A stretch of DNA of 64,000 nucleotides, taken from contig NZ_JAGGOZ010000008.1 of assembly GCF_018614075.1 (NCBI RefSeq), forward strand, positions 1 to 64,000, read 5' to 3'. This document shows positions 15,762-24,239 of this stretch, piece after piece. The translations under genes were made by a program, and so were the position numbers. The DNA comes from Streptomyces sp. ISL-94 (GTDB taxonomy: Bacteria; Actinomycetota; Actinomycetes; Streptomycetales; Streptomycetaceae). Position 1 is the stretch's first letter. Every line of letters starts with the position of its first letter. Below the pieces are notes generated by a model. The model did no database searches. It saw nothing but the letters and a program-made list of their open reading frames with translations, and was not told the DNA's origin.

Positions 15762-16616
15762 ATGAGCAAGCCGCCGCGCCTCACCCTGCCCGCCGCTGCC
15801 CGCGCGTACCGCCTCTCGACCGCCCGCGGCGACTTCGCCGTGCACGAGGCGGGCGGGGCCGCCCGCGGGACCGCCCTGCTGGTTCCCGGCTTCACGGGCA
15901 GCAAGGAGGACTTCGTGGCCCTCCTGGAGCCGCTGGCCGCCGCCGGCTACCGGGCGGTCGCCGTCGACGGGCGGGGCCAGTACGAGACGCCCGGGCCGCG
16001 CGAGGAGTCGGCGTACGCCCTGGAGGAGCTGGCGCTGGACGTCCTGGCGCAGGCCGCGGCGCTGGGCGAGGGTCCGGTCCACCTGGTCGGCCACTCGCTC
16101 GGCGGGCTGATCTCGCGCGCCGCCGTGCTGCGCGATCCCGCCCCCTTCGCCTCCCTCACCCTGATGAGCAGCGGCCCGGCGGCGATCTCCGAGCAGCAGC
16201 AGGGCCGTACGAAGCTGCTGGTCGCCGCGTTGGAGGCGATGGGCGAGGACATGCCCGGGATCTGGGCGGCGATGCGGTCCCACGACCCGCAGGACGCCGT
16301 CCCCAACTCCCCCGAGCTGGTGGAGTTCCTGCGCGCGCGGTGGCTGGCCACCCTCCCCGAGCAGCTGATCGCCACCGGCCGGGTGCTGATCTCCGAGCCC
16401 GACCGGGTGGAGGAGCTGGCGGCGGTCGCGCTGCCGAAGCTGGTCCTGTCCGGGATGGTCGACTACGCCTGGCCGGTCCCGCTGATGGACGACATGGCCC
16501 GTCGCCTGGGGGCCGAACGGGTCGTCGTTCCCGCCGCCGAACACTCCCCCAATGCGGAGAATCCGCAGGTCACAGCCCGTGCGCTGGTCGCCTTCTGGGA
16601 CTCCTGCGCCCGCTAG
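15762..16616 (+). CDS. Alpha/beta-fold hydrolase
   Basis: The 284-residue cytoplasmic hydrolase has oxyanion LVPGFTGSKED (~42), nucleophile elbow VGHSLGGL (~110), an acid in the SGMVDYAWP region (~230) and the catalytic His in PAAEHSPNAENP (~258). The substrate is unknown. It starts at ATG 15762 and stands alone on the plus strand between two strong terminators. Confidence 0.87.
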   Translation: MSKPPRLTLPAAARAYRLSTARGDFAVHEAGGAARGTALLVPGFTGSKEDFVALLEPLAAAGYRAVAVDGRGQYETPGPREESAYALEELALDVLAQAAALGEGPVHLVGHSLGGLISRAAVLRDPAPFASLTLMSSGPAAISEQQQGRTKLLVAALEAMGEDMPGIWAAMRSHDPQDAVPNSPELVEFLRARWLATLPEQLIATGRVLISEPDRVEELAAVALPKLVLSGMVDYAWPVPLMDDMARRLGAERVVVPAAEHSPNAENPQVTARALVAFWDSCAR

Positions 16617-16716
16617 TACTTAGCCAGTGAAAAAATTTCCTTAGCGTAGGGAATGTTTGCCTCCTACACTTCGTTGGAACCAGTGCAAGGAGAACACTGA
16701 CGAAGGGAGAAGCCCC

Positions 16717-16869
16717 ATGCGCTTCGAAATTCTGCGCCTGGACGATGTCGACGGGTCCGCCCTGGACAGCACCGTCGTGGACGCGGCCTCCGTCAACCGG
16801 ATCGTGCAGCAGGCGGCCGCGGTCGGCCAGCGCATTCTGATCCGACCGGCCGAGAGCGCGTCCTCCTGA
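16717..16869 (+). CDS. Small conserved protein (50 aa)
   Basis: This protein reads MRFEILRLDDVDGS then a mostly helical, uncharged middle and a short tail. The ATG at 16717 has AAGGGAGAAG upstream. It has its own AT-richer promoter region (16620-16700) and a 17-bp terminator directly after, which argues for a genuine short gene. No function is recognised. A CAGTG/CACTG mini-hairpin with AAGGAG in its loop (16681-16699) lies in the leader. Confidence 0.72.
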   Translation: MRFEILRLDDVDGSALDSTVVDAASVNRIVQQAAAVGQRILIRPAESASS

Positions 16870-16886
16870 CGCTTCCCACACAACGC

Positions 16887-16928
16887 CGAACGCCCCCGCA
16901 CCGATCCGATCCGGTGCGGGGGCGTTCG
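16887..16928. terminator. Bidirectional terminator, 17-bp stem
   Basis: Arms 16887-16903 and 16912-16928 are perfectly complementary (CGAACGCCCCCGCACCG and complement), between the 50-aa gene and the convergent marC gene. Confidence 0.9.
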
Positions 16929-16946
16929 CGTAGGCGGGCGCGCGGG

Positions 16947-17552
16947 TCAGGCGCCGCGGACCACCTGGAGCACGCCGTTGATGATCTGCTGGACGGCGAT
17001 CGCAGAGAGCATCATGCCGGCGAGCCGCGTCACGAGGACGACGCCGCCGTCCTTGATGACCCGGATGATCACCAGCGAGTAGCGCATGGTGATCCACAGC
17101 ACGACGTGCATGGCGATGATCGCGGCCCAGACGGAGACCTGGCCGCTGACCCCGTCGGCCTTCTGCACGGCCAGGATGACGGACACGATCGCACCGGGCC
17201 CGGCGAGCAGCGGCATGCCCAGCGGGACGAGGGCGACGTTCACGTCCTTGGTCTGCTTCGGCTCGTCGGTCTTGCCGGTGAGCAGGTCGAGCGCGATGAG
17301 CAGGAGCAGCAGACCACCGGCGATCATCAAGGCCGGCACGGAAACGTGCAGGTAGTCCAGGATCTGCTGGCCGCAGATGCCGAAGACGGCGATGACACCG
17401 AAGGCCACGCAGACGGCCTGCCAGGCCATGCGGCGCTGCACCTTGGCGGGGCGTCCGGAGGTCAGGGCGAGGAAGATCGGCGTGATACCCGGAGGGTCCA
17501 TAATCACAAAAAGCGTGAGAAACAGGGATCCGAAGACGGCGAAATCAAACAC
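16947..17552 (-). CDS. MarC family integral membrane protein
   Basis: The 201-residue protein has six hydrophobic spans and family motifs FVIMDPPGITPIFLALT (~16-32) and PLGMPLLAGPGAIVSVI (~109-125). MarC proteins were once linked to multiple antibiotic resistance, but their transported substrate is unknown. The GTG at 17552 begins FDFAVFGSLFL, which aligns with the usual start of the family. It lies 86 bp after the PHP gene on the same strand. Confidence 0.9.
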   Translation of the reverse strand: MFDFAVFGSLFLTLFVIMDPPGITPIFLALTSGRPAKVQRRMAWQAVCVAFGVIAVFGICGQQILDYLHVSVPALMIAGGLLLLLIALDLLTGKTDEPKQTKDVNVALVPLGMPLLAGPGAIVSVILAVQKADGVSGQVSVWAAIIAMHVVLWITMRYSLVIIRVIKDGGVVLVTRLAGMMLSAIAVQQIINGVLQVVRGA

Positions 17553-17638
17553 AGTGAGGCCTTGCAGGAGAGAGGGGTGTGGCGAAGAAAAGGCGGTGGG
17601 ACGGGCAGTGCGGACCTGTTCCGAAGGGGACGGAAGGC

Positions 17639-18502
17639 CTAGCGCTCGCGTCCGCCGGCGCCCGGAACGGGGAAGGCCCCGGTCGCGCGGCGCGTGATCT
17701 CGCCGTAGATCTCGGGGTCGGTCGTGTACTCCCCGAGGCCGCAGGTCTTGCGACTGCCGTGGTAGTCGCTGGATCCGGTGGTCAGCAGCCCGAGGTCCGC
17801 CGCCAGGCCGCGCAGCCGCGCACGGGTGCCGGTGTCGTGGTCCATGTGGTCCACCTCGATGCCGTCCAGGCCGGCGGCCGCCAGCGCGGCTATCGCGGCC
17901 TCGGGCACGCACTCGCCGCGCTTGACGGCGGCGGGGTGCGCGAAGACGGTGACGCCGCCGGCCGCCTTGACCAGGCGGATGGCGTCGAAGGGGTCGAGCT
18001 CGTGCTTCTCGGCGTACGCGCGGCCGCCGTCGGCGAGCCAGTCGGCCGTGAAGGCGTCCGACACGGTGGGTACGACGCCCAGCTCGACCAGCGCGGTCGC
18101 GATGTGCGGCCGCCCCACCGAGCCCGCGCCGGCGATCCGGGCCACCTGCTCCCAGGTGACGTCGACGCCGAGCGCCCGGAGCTTGCCGACCATGGCCTGC
18201 GCGCGGGGCGTGCGGTCGTCCCGGACGAGCTCGCGCTCACGGAAGAGCTCGGGCTCCTCGGGGTCGAAGAGATAGGCGAGCATGTGCATCCCGACCCCGT
18301 CGAGCCGGCAGGACAGCTCGGCCCCGGTCACCAGCGTCAGCCCGGCGGGCAGCGCGGCAATGGCCTCGGCGTACCCGCCCACGGTGTCGTGGTCGGTCAG
18401 CGCGATCACGTCCAGCCCTGCCGCGGCGGCGTTCCGCACCAGCTCGGCGGGGGTGTCCGTACCGTCGGAAGCCGTGGAGTGGGCGTGCAGGTCGATGCGC
18501 AC
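17639..18502 (-). CDS. PHP-domain phosphoesterase
   Basis: The 287-residue PHP metal-dependent phosphoesterase has metal ligands DLHAHSTASDG (~4), LTDHDTVGG (~35), the GAELS loop (~60), VFAHPAA (~190) and SSDYHG (~244). It resembles the YciV/RNase AM group, which hydrolyses 3',5'-bisphosphonucleotides or RNA 5' ends, so a role in nucleotide or RNA turnover is plausible. It has its own ATG and lies upstream of marC on the same strand. Confidence 0.88.
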   Translation of the reverse strand: MRIDLHAHSTASDGTDTPAELVRNAAAAGLDVIALTDHDTVGGYAEAIAALPAGLTLVTGAELSCRLDGVGMHMLAYLFDPEEPELFRERELVRDDRTPRAQAMVGKLRALGVDVTWEQVARIAGAGSVGRPHIATALVELGVVPTVSDAFTADWLADGGRAYAEKHELDPFDAIRLVKAAGGVTVFAHPAAVKRGECVPEAAIAALAAAGLDGIEVDHMDHDTGTRARLRGLAADLGLLTTGSSDYHGSRKTCGLGEYTTDPEIYGEITRRATGAFPVPGAGGRER

Positions 18503-18612
18503 AGCCTGGCTCCATGGGTTGGACGGACGGGAGGGGACACCTCCCGGCGCCGGCTGGGGGAGGACACTCCAGGATAACCGGGCCGAAGGCCCCCCATGTC
18601 AGCGGTCGCAGG

Positions 18613-19257
18613 TCAGGCCGGGCCCAGGATGCGCGGGCTCAGGGCCCCGCAGGGCAGGAGTTCGACCTCGGCTCCGGCCTCGCGCAGGTCGGTGAGGATG
18701 AGCTCGTCGTACAGCAGGAGTCCGGACTGCTCCGGCCAGACGACCGCCCAGAGCCACAGGCCCCGCGCCTCGCCGGCGAAGACGGCCCGGTCGTCGGGGA
18801 CCCCGTTGAGGTGCCACAGCGGTGTGGGACGGCCCGCCGCGACCACCTTGGCGTGCGGCGGGGCCGATACGTCGATGTGCGCGCCGGGGTCGGGGCCGTC
18901 GATCCCCGCGAACCGTGCGCCCAGGCCGACGCCGAGCTCCTCGGCGATCAGCAGCATCTCGCCCATGCCGCCGAGCGGACCGGGACCCGAGCAGGCCACG
19001 ACCGTCGCCCGGCCCCCGCTGCGGTCGTCACCGGCGGACGCGACGCCGGTGAACAGCCACCCCACCGGAAGCGGCCACGGCATCCACACGGGCACCCGCG
19101 CCCGGTGCACGACCACGCCGAGGCCCTCGACGCTGGGCGGGATGGCGGGTTGCAGGGGGTGGACAGCGCCGTGCACAGGGCACTGCCAGGAGTCGGAGAA
19201 GAGACCGGGCGCCCTGACCCGGCCACCGCACTTCGGGCAAGTTGGTTCGCCCCTCAT
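18613..19257 (-). CDS. Zinc-ribbon DUF6758-type protein
   Basis: This 214-residue cytoplasmic protein has an N-terminal zinc ribbon (CPKCGGRVRAP then QCPVHG, residues ~7-30). The remainder is a mixed alpha/beta domain with Gly-rich CSGPGPLGGMGEML and PHAKVVAAGRPTPLWHLNG. The family is confined to actinobacteria and has no known function. It lies 72 bp downstream of the suppressor-of-fused gene. Confidence 0.78.
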   Translation of the reverse strand: MRGEPTCPKCGGRVRAPGLFSDSWQCPVHGAVHPLQPAIPPSVEGLGVVVHRARVPVWMPWPLPVGWLFTGVASAGDDRSGGRATVVACSGPGPLGGMGEMLLIAEELGVGLGARFAGIDGPDPGAHIDVSAPPHAKVVAAGRPTPLWHLNGVPDDRAVFAGEARGLWLWAVVWPEQSGLLLYDELILTDLREAGAEVELLPCGALSPRILGPA

Positions 19258-19329
19258 AGGAAGCCACGCTCCTCCCCGCCCGGCGCCCCGTCAAGACGCG
19301 ATCACCCGTCCGGGCGGCCGGTGCCGGTC

Positions 19330-19914
19330 TCAGTCCAGTGCGACAGCGGTACGCAGAGGATCCCGCAGATCCGTGCCGCGCGCGAGCCAGCGCTCCTGGA
19401 GGGCGGCCGCGCCGTGCACCCGTTTCCAGGCCGCCTCGTTCGCCGTCATCGGGAGCAGCGGGAGGAACCGCACCGGGTCCATGGGCTCGTCCAGTTCCAG
19501 GTCCTCCACCAGTCCCCCCGGTTCCGCCACGAGGACGGTGCTGAACGGCGCCCCGTCCCACAGCGGTTCGCCCACGTCGAGCGAGGCTCCGGGGGCCACG
19601 ATCAGCCCCTCGACCTGCGGGGAGGCGGCCAGCACCGCGAGCGGCCTGAGCAGCTTGCCGGTGGGCGCGAGTCCTCCCCGTACGGTCAGCACCAGCTCGG
19701 CGCGCGGCCCGCGTACGGGGTCGGCGACGACGTCGGTCGGGTCGGTCATCGGGTGCGCGGACATCCCGAGGGTCGCGTACCGCACGAGGTCGCCCTCGGC
19801 GAAGCGGAGTACCTCGATGCGGTCGGTGCCCAGGAAGGTGACGGCGGCGCGTGCGTCGGGTTCACCGAACGCGGTGCGCAGCCGGGCCTCGACGAGGGCC
19901 AGAATTTCTGCCAT
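19330..19914 (-). CDS. Suppressor-of-fused domain protein
   Basis: The 194 residues match the bacterial SUFU-like domain (LGMSAHPMTDP, ELVLTVRG, PMDPVRFLPLLPMTANEAAWKR). Bacterial members are often immunity or accessory proteins, or of unknown role; the eukaryotic Hedgehog role does not transfer. It probably forms an operon with the zinc-ribbon gene. Confidence 0.82.
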   Translation of the reverse strand: MAEILALVEARLRTAFGEPDARAAVTFLGTDRIEVLRFAEGDLVRYATLGMSAHPMTDPTDVVADPVRGPRAELVLTVRGGLAPTGKLLRPLAVLAASPQVEGLIVAPGASLDVGEPLWDGAPFSTVLVAEPGGLVEDLELDEPMDPVRFLPLLPMTANEAAWKRVHGAAALQERWLARGTDLRDPLRTAVALD

Positions 19915-19981
19915 GGAGCGAGCATAGAACTCGTATCAGCCGGGTAAAGGGCGGGTCTTGACCATCCGTCGGCTGATAGTG

Positions 19982-20011
19982 TTGACAGCTGTTCGGGGCC
20001 GCACGCAGAAG
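19982..20011 (+). promoter_or_regulatory. Candidate promoter of the corA leader
   Basis: TTGACA at 19982-19987 is a full -35 hexamer. 18 bp on lies CAGAAG (20006-20011), a partial match to the Streptomyces -10. A start near 20017 would place the leader's first helix at 20025. This is inferred from spacing only. Confidence 0.4.
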
Positions 20012-20024
20012 CGTTGTTTCAAGG

Positions 20025-20172
20025 CTCCGGAGACAGGACGTCCCTCAAGGGGGACCGGCCGGAGGAGGTGGGGCTGCAATGGATCGAAGTCGATCGTGCA
20101 GTACCAATCGCTCTTCCGCTTCTGTGACGGGCGTCTCCCGCCCCCATTGATCTTCCGATCAGTAGAAGAGCG
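20025..20172 (+). ncRNA. Structured 5' leader of corA (candidate riboswitch-like RNA)
   Basis: Three consecutive helical domains can be paired by eye. Domain 1: CTCCGG (20025-20030) with CCGGAG (20059-20064), enclosing GTCCC/GGGGAC. Domain 2: CTGCA (20074-20078) with TGCAG (20097-20101), enclosing GATCGA-AG-TCGATC. Domain 3: CGCTCTTC (20109-20116) with GAAGAGCG (20165-20172), enclosing two hairpins, a GGGCG/CGCCC stem and TGATC-TTCC-GATCA, which forms a three-way junction. It sits 117 nt before the corA start in a 374-bp gap. I cannot match it to a named element such as the M-box; a Mg2+-responsive role is a hypothesis. Confidence 0.5.
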
Positions 20173-20288
20173 ACGGCAGAACGTTGTCCTCCCGTCCTGT
20201 TCCTTCCGCCTGCCGGGCCTGCCCGCCCGCCGCGGTGGAGGGTCTCCCACCCGTACGGTCCGCAGCCGTGCGTGCGAAGGAGCCTGCC

Positions 20289-21404
20289 ATGTCGATGCTG
20301 CCCTACCTGCGTGCGGCCGTCCGTCCGTCGCTGCGCAAGTCCAGCCCCGCCCAGCCCGGATACGACACCACCCGCGATCCCTCGGCGAGCAGCGCGGTGG
20401 TCGACTGCGCCGTGTACCGCGACGGCCGGCGCGTGCTGGGGCCGGTCTGTCTGACGCCGCGTGAGGCGATCCGCCGGGTCCGCGAGGACGGCGGCTTCGT
20501 CTGGATCGGCCTGCACGAGCCGACCGGGGCCGAGTTCGCCGGGATCGCGGCCACCTTCGGGCTGCACCCGCTGGCCGTGGAGGACGCGGTGCACGCGCAC
20601 CAGCGGCCGAAGCTGGAGCGCTACGACGACACCCTCTTCACCGTCTTCAAGACGATCCACTACGTCGAGCACGCCGAACTGACCGCCACCAGCGAGGTGG
20701 TGGAGACCGGCGAGGTGATGTGCTTCACCGGCCCCGACTTCGTCATCACCGTCCGGCACGGCGGCCAGGGCTCCCTCAAGGGGCTGCGCCACCGGCTCCA
20801 GGACGACCCCGACCTCCTGTCCAAGGGCCCCTCGTCGGTCCTGCACTCCATCGCCGACCATGTCGTGGACGGGTACATCGCGGTCGCGGCGGCCGTGCAG
20901 GACGACATCGACGAGGTGGAGAGCGCGGTCTTCGCCGGCCCCGCCAAGGGCAGTACGCGGGGCGGCGACGCGGGCCGCATCTACCAGCTCAAGCGCGAGG
21001 TGCTGGAGTTCAAGCGGGCGGTCGCGCCGCTGCTGCGTCCGATGGAGCTGCTGAGCGAGCGGCCGATGCGGCTGGTGGACCCGGACATCCAGAAGTACTT
21101 CCGGGACGTCGCCGACCACCTGGCGCGGGTGCACGAGCAGGTGGTGGGCTTCGACGAGCTGCTGAACTCGATCCTCCAGGCCAATCTCGCGCAGGCGACG
21201 GTCGCGCAGAACGAGGACATGCGCAAGATCACCTCCTGGGCGGCCATCATCGCCGTGCCGACGATGATCTGCGGGGTGTACGGGATGAACTTCGAGCACA
21301 TGCCCGAGCTCCAGTGGAAGTACGGCTATCCGATGGTGATGGCCTCGATCGTCGGGATCTGCTTCACCATCCACCGCGCGTTGCGCCGCCACGGCTGGCT
21401 CTGA
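20289..21404 (+). CDS. corA: CorA family Mg2+/Co2+ transporter
   Basis: The 371-residue protein has a large cytosolic funnel domain, a long stalk helix and two C-terminal transmembrane helices. The ion-selectivity YGMNF motif lies at the end of TM1 (~338-342) and an EHMPELQWKYGY loop follows before TM2. The ATG at 20289 has AAGGAG at ideal spacing; an upstream GTG frame would read into the leader. It imports Mg2+ (or Co2+) as a homopentamer. The structured leader upstream suggests RNA-level regulation. Confidence 0.93.
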   Translation: MSMLPYLRAAVRPSLRKSSPAQPGYDTTRDPSASSAVVDCAVYRDGRRVLGPVCLTPREAIRRVREDGGFVWIGLHEPTGAEFAGIAATFGLHPLAVEDAVHAHQRPKLERYDDTLFTVFKTIHYVEHAELTATSEVVETGEVMCFTGPDFVITVRHGGQGSLKGLRHRLQDDPDLLSKGPSSVLHSIADHVVDGYIAVAAAVQDDIDEVESAVFAGPAKGSTRGGDAGRIYQLKREVLEFKRAVAPLLRPMELLSERPMRLVDPDIQKYFRDVADHLARVHEQVVGFDELLNSILQANLAQATVAQNEDMRKITSWAAIIAVPTMICGVYGMNFEHMPELQWKYGYPMVMASIVGICFTIHRALRRHGWL

Positions 21405-21446
21405 CCGCCTCAGGACCGCACACGGGCCTCCCCTACTCTGGTGCGC

Positions 21447-21956
21447 ATGACTCTCAGCACGCTCGACCTGGCCCTCGTCGAGGAGGCCACGAAGAAGTCC
21501 GGCCTGATCTGGGTCCGCGGCGCCGGAGCCGACCGGGCCCTGTGGCACGCGTGGGTGGACGGCGCGGCCCATGTGCTCGGCGACGGGCCCGGCGAGCAGC
21601 CGTTCCCGGGCCTGGCCGACGGCGCGGCCGCCGAGGTGACCGTGCGGAGCAAGGACAAGGGCGGCCGGCTGGTGGCCTGGACGGCGACCGTACGGGAGCT
21701 CGCGCCCCGCAGCGAGGAGTGGCACGCGGCGGTCGCCGAGCTCAAGGGCAAGCGGCTGAACGCGCCCGACTCGGAGGAGATGACCGAGCGGTGGGCGCGG
21801 GAGTGCCGGCTGCTGCGGCTGGAGCCGCAGGCGCTCTCCGCCCTCCCGGGCGGCTCGCTGGCCGCGGCCCCGCTCGCCTCGCCGGCGATCACGCGCCGGC
21901 CGATCCCGGCGCACCTGCCGAAGCTGCTGCTGAAGCGGAAGAAGGCGGCCCAGTAG
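21447..21956 (+). CDS. Conserved hypothetical protein (169 aa)
   Basis: The protein begins MTLSTLDLALVEEATKKSGLIWVR and has alternating beta strands (ALWHAWVDGAAHVL, AAEVTVRSKDKGGRLVAWTATV) followed by helices and a basic tail ending LKRKKAAQ. The pattern suggests an FMN-binding split-barrel-like fold, but no motif settles this. The ATG lies 42 bp after corA. Its stop codon lies inside a 43-bp tandem duplication. Confidence 0.7.
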   Translation: MTLSTLDLALVEEATKKSGLIWVRGAGADRALWHAWVDGAAHVLGDGPGEQPFPGLADGAAAEVTVRSKDKGGRLVAWTATVRELAPRSEEWHAAVAELKGKRLNAPDSEEMTERWARECRLLRLEPQALSALPGGSLAAAPLASPAITRRPIPAHLPKLLLKRKKAAQ

Positions 21957-22037
21957 CCCGGGTCAGGGTGTGGTGGGGTTGGAGCCCTGGCCCGAGTAGC
22001 CCGGTCAGGGTGTGGTGGGGTTCGAGCCCTGGCCCGA
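21953..22037. repeat. 42-43-bp tandem duplication spanning two gene ends
   Basis: Copy 1 (21953-21995) and copy 2 (21996-22037) differ at two positions. Both contain TCAGGGTGTGGTGGGGTT, the reverse of the last codons and stop of the LppX-type lipoprotein gene, and copy 1 contains the TAG stop of the hypothetical gene at 21447. A duplicate of the lipoprotein 3' end thus lies directly downstream of the intact one. Confidence 0.9.
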
Positions 22038-22790
22038 GCCCTTGGAGGGAGCCGGGGCCGGGTCGCCGCTCTTCGTCGTGGGGAGCTGGGAGCCGTAGTC
22101 CACGGTCTGGTCCTGCGCGGGCGGGTCGAGCGGGAAGGTCTTGCCCCACTCCGCGAGTTCCACCCGGCCGGCGCCGCCCGCACGCTCCATGAGCAGCGGG
22201 TACGGGGTCCCCTCCAGGGACACCGAGAGCTTGCCGCCCTTGCCCGCGTCCGCCGTGACCTGGACCGCGCGGGTGTGCCCGACCTTGGTGTAGGAGCCCT
22301 TGGCGAGCTTCCCCTCCAGCCCGAGCAGCCCGTCGAGCAGGACGTCCATGTCGGTGAAGCCGCGGAACTGCTTGTAGGAGGGGTCTGCCTCCGGCACCTT
22401 CACGTACTTGTCGCCGAGCTTGCCGGCCGAGTCGGACTTGCCCCAGAAGGCCGCGTTCGCCTTCAGGTACAGCTGCTCCCCCACCCGCAGCAGCTGGAAG
22501 GTGTCGTCCTGGGACTTCACCTCGCCGGAGCCGCCGTCCGACTTCAGCCGCATGTCGAGGGTGAAGGTCTTGCCGCCGCTCACCAGCGTGCCGGACAGGT
22601 GCACCGAGTCCGCCTCGGTGGCGGCCGCCTTCGCCTTCTCCTCGATCTTGTCCGCGGAGAGCTTCCCGACCCCGTTCGTCCCCTCGTCGGGGTCGTCCCC
22701 GCAGCCCGTGGCGGTGACGGCGAGTCCCGCGCACAGCACACCGATGAAGGCGGCCCGGCGCAGCCTCGCGGCGGGGAGGTAGGCGGTCAC
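22005..22790 (-). CDS. LppX/LprAFG-type lipoprotein
   Basis: From the GTG at 22790 this is a 261-residue lipoprotein: a basic n-region, hydrophobic AFIGVLCAGLAVTATGC with the lipid-attachment Cys at ~28, then a DUF1396/LppX-like fold that in mycobacteria carries lipids or lipoglycans across the periplasm (SVHLSGTLVSGGKTFTLDMRL, QLLRVGEQLYLKA, ...). The C-terminus is Pro/Gly/Ser-rich and ends QGSNPTTP, the segment copied in the downstream tandem duplication. The role in Streptomyces is not established. Confidence 0.85.
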   Translation of the reverse strand: MTAYLPAARLRRAAFIGVLCAGLAVTATGCGDDPDEGTNGVGKLSADKIEEKAKAAATEADSVHLSGTLVSGGKTFTLDMRLKSDGGSGEVKSQDDTFQLLRVGEQLYLKANAAFWGKSDSAGKLGDKYVKVPEADPSYKQFRGFTDMDVLLDGLLGLEGKLAKGSYTKVGHTRAVQVTADAGKGGKLSVSLEGTPYPLLMERAGGAGRVELAEWGKTFPLDPPAQDQTVDYGSQLPTTKSGDPAPAPSKGSGQGSNPTTP

Positions 22791-22967
22791 GGGCGGGTGC
22801 CTCTCGTCGTCGTAGGCGGGCAGCAGGCAGCGTACCCGCCTGTGGTCCGCGCCCCTCAACCCCCCTTGGGGACCCCGGCCGGACCGCCCCACCAGGACGC
22901 TTGCCGGGGGCACGGGCTAGCCTGAGGGTCGGCAGGACTGTTGAGGGACGCTCTAGGAGGCGCTCGG

Positions 22968-24239
22968 ATGGCTGGTGGCGCCCCGCGGATCTTCGTCTCG
23001 CATCTGTCGGGTGTGCCCGTCTTCGACCCCAACGGCGACCAGGTCGGCCGCGTCCGCGACCTCGTCGCGATGCTGCGCGTCGGCGGCCGTCCGCCCCGGC
23101 TGCTGGGCCTGGTGGTCGAGGTGGTCAGCCGGCGCCGGATCTTCCTGCCGATGACCCGGGTCACGGGCGTGGAGTCCGGGCAGGTCATCACCACCGGCGT
23201 CGTGAACATGCGGCGCTTCGAGCAGCGCCCCACCGAGCGGCTGATCCTCGGCGAGCTGCTCGACCGGCGCGTGACACTGACCGCGACCGGCGAGGAGGTC
23301 ACCGTCCTGGACGTGGCCATCCAGCAGCTCCCGGCCCGCCGGGACTGGGAGATCGACAAGATCTTCGTACGGAAGGGCAAAGGGGGCGCGCTGCGCCGGC
23401 GGGGCGAGACCCTGACGGTGGAGTGGTCCGCCGTCACCGGCTTCTCGCTGGAGGAGCACGGGCAGGGCGCCGAGAACCTGGTCGCCACCTTCGAGCAGAT
23501 GCGCCCGGCCGACGTGGCGAACGTCCTGCACCACCTGTCGCCGAAGCGGCGCGCCGAGGTGGCCAACGCCCTCGACGACGACCGGCTCGCGGACGTCATG
23601 GAGGAGCTGCCGGAGGACGAGCAGGTGGAGATCCTCGGGAAGCTGAAGGAGGAGCGCGCCGCCGACGTCCTGGAGGCGATGGACCCGGACGACGCGGCCG
23701 ACCTGCTGTCCGAGCTGCCGGAGGACGACAAGGAGCGGCTGCTGACGCTGATGCAGCCGGACGACGCGGCCGACGTACGGCGCCTGATGTCCTACGAGGA
23801 GCGCACGGCGGGCGGTCTGATGACCACCGAGCCGATCGTGCTGCGGCCGGACGCGACGGTCGCCGACGCGCTGGCCCGCGTACGGCAGGCGGACCTGTCG
23901 CCGGCGCTGGCGGCCCAGGTGTACGTGTGCCGGCCGCCGGACGAGACGCCCACGGGCAAGTACCTGGGCACAGTGCACTTCCAGCGGCTGCTGCGGGACC
24001 CGCCGTTCACACTGGTCAGCTCGATCGTGGACACGGGCCTGCCGCCGCTGCGGCCGGACGCCTCGCTGCCGGTGGTGACCAGCTACCTGGCCGCGTACAA
24101 CATGGTGGCGGTGCCGGTGGTCGACGAGAGCGGCTCGCTGCTGGGCGCGGTGACGGTGGACGACGTACTGGACCACCTGCTGCCGGACGACTGGCGCGAG
24201 ACCGACTTCCACTCCGAGGAGGCCGTGGGTGGCCACTGA
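22968..24239 (+). CDS. Soluble MgtE N-domain/CBS protein with PRC-barrel
   Basis: The 423-residue protein starts at ATG 22968 with AGGAGG upstream. An N-terminal PRC-barrel-like part (FVSHLSGVPVFDPNGDQVGRVRDLV, ~8-32) is followed by the superhelical MgtE intracellular N domain (~180-290; DVANVLHHLSPKRRAEV, ADVLEAMDPDDAADLLSELPEDD, GLMTTEP) and a CBS pair (~295-410). The transmembrane channel domain of true MgtE is missing, so this is a cytoplasmic sensor-like protein, not a channel. It overlaps the DUF1003 membrane protein by 11 bp; the two may act as a split system for Mg2+ homeostasis near corA. Confidence 0.87.
   Translation: MAGGAPRIFVSHLSGVPVFDPNGDQVGRVRDLVAMLRVGGRPPRLLGLVVEVVSRRRIFLPMTRVTGVESGQVITTGVVNMRRFEQRPTERLILGELLDRRVTLTATGEEVTVLDVAIQQLPARRDWEIDKIFVRKGKGGALRRRGETLTVEWSAVTGFSLEEHGQGAENLVATFEQMRPADVANVLHHLSPKRRAEVANALDDDRLADVMEELPEDEQVEILGKLKEERAADVLEAMDPDDAADLLSELPEDDKERLLTLMQPDDAADVRRLMSYEERTAGGLMTTEPIVLRPDATVADALARVRQADLSPALAAQVYVCRPPDETPTGKYLGTVHFQRLLRDPPFTLVSSIVDTGLPPLRPDASLPVVTSYLAAYNMVAVPVVDESGSLLGAVTVDDVLDHLLPDDWRETDFHSEEAVGGH

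Noticed and set aside
20025-20172. M-box (ykoK) riboswitch
   Set aside because: The helices and conserved loops I remember for the M-box do not line up with this sequence, so I kept only an unnamed structured leader.
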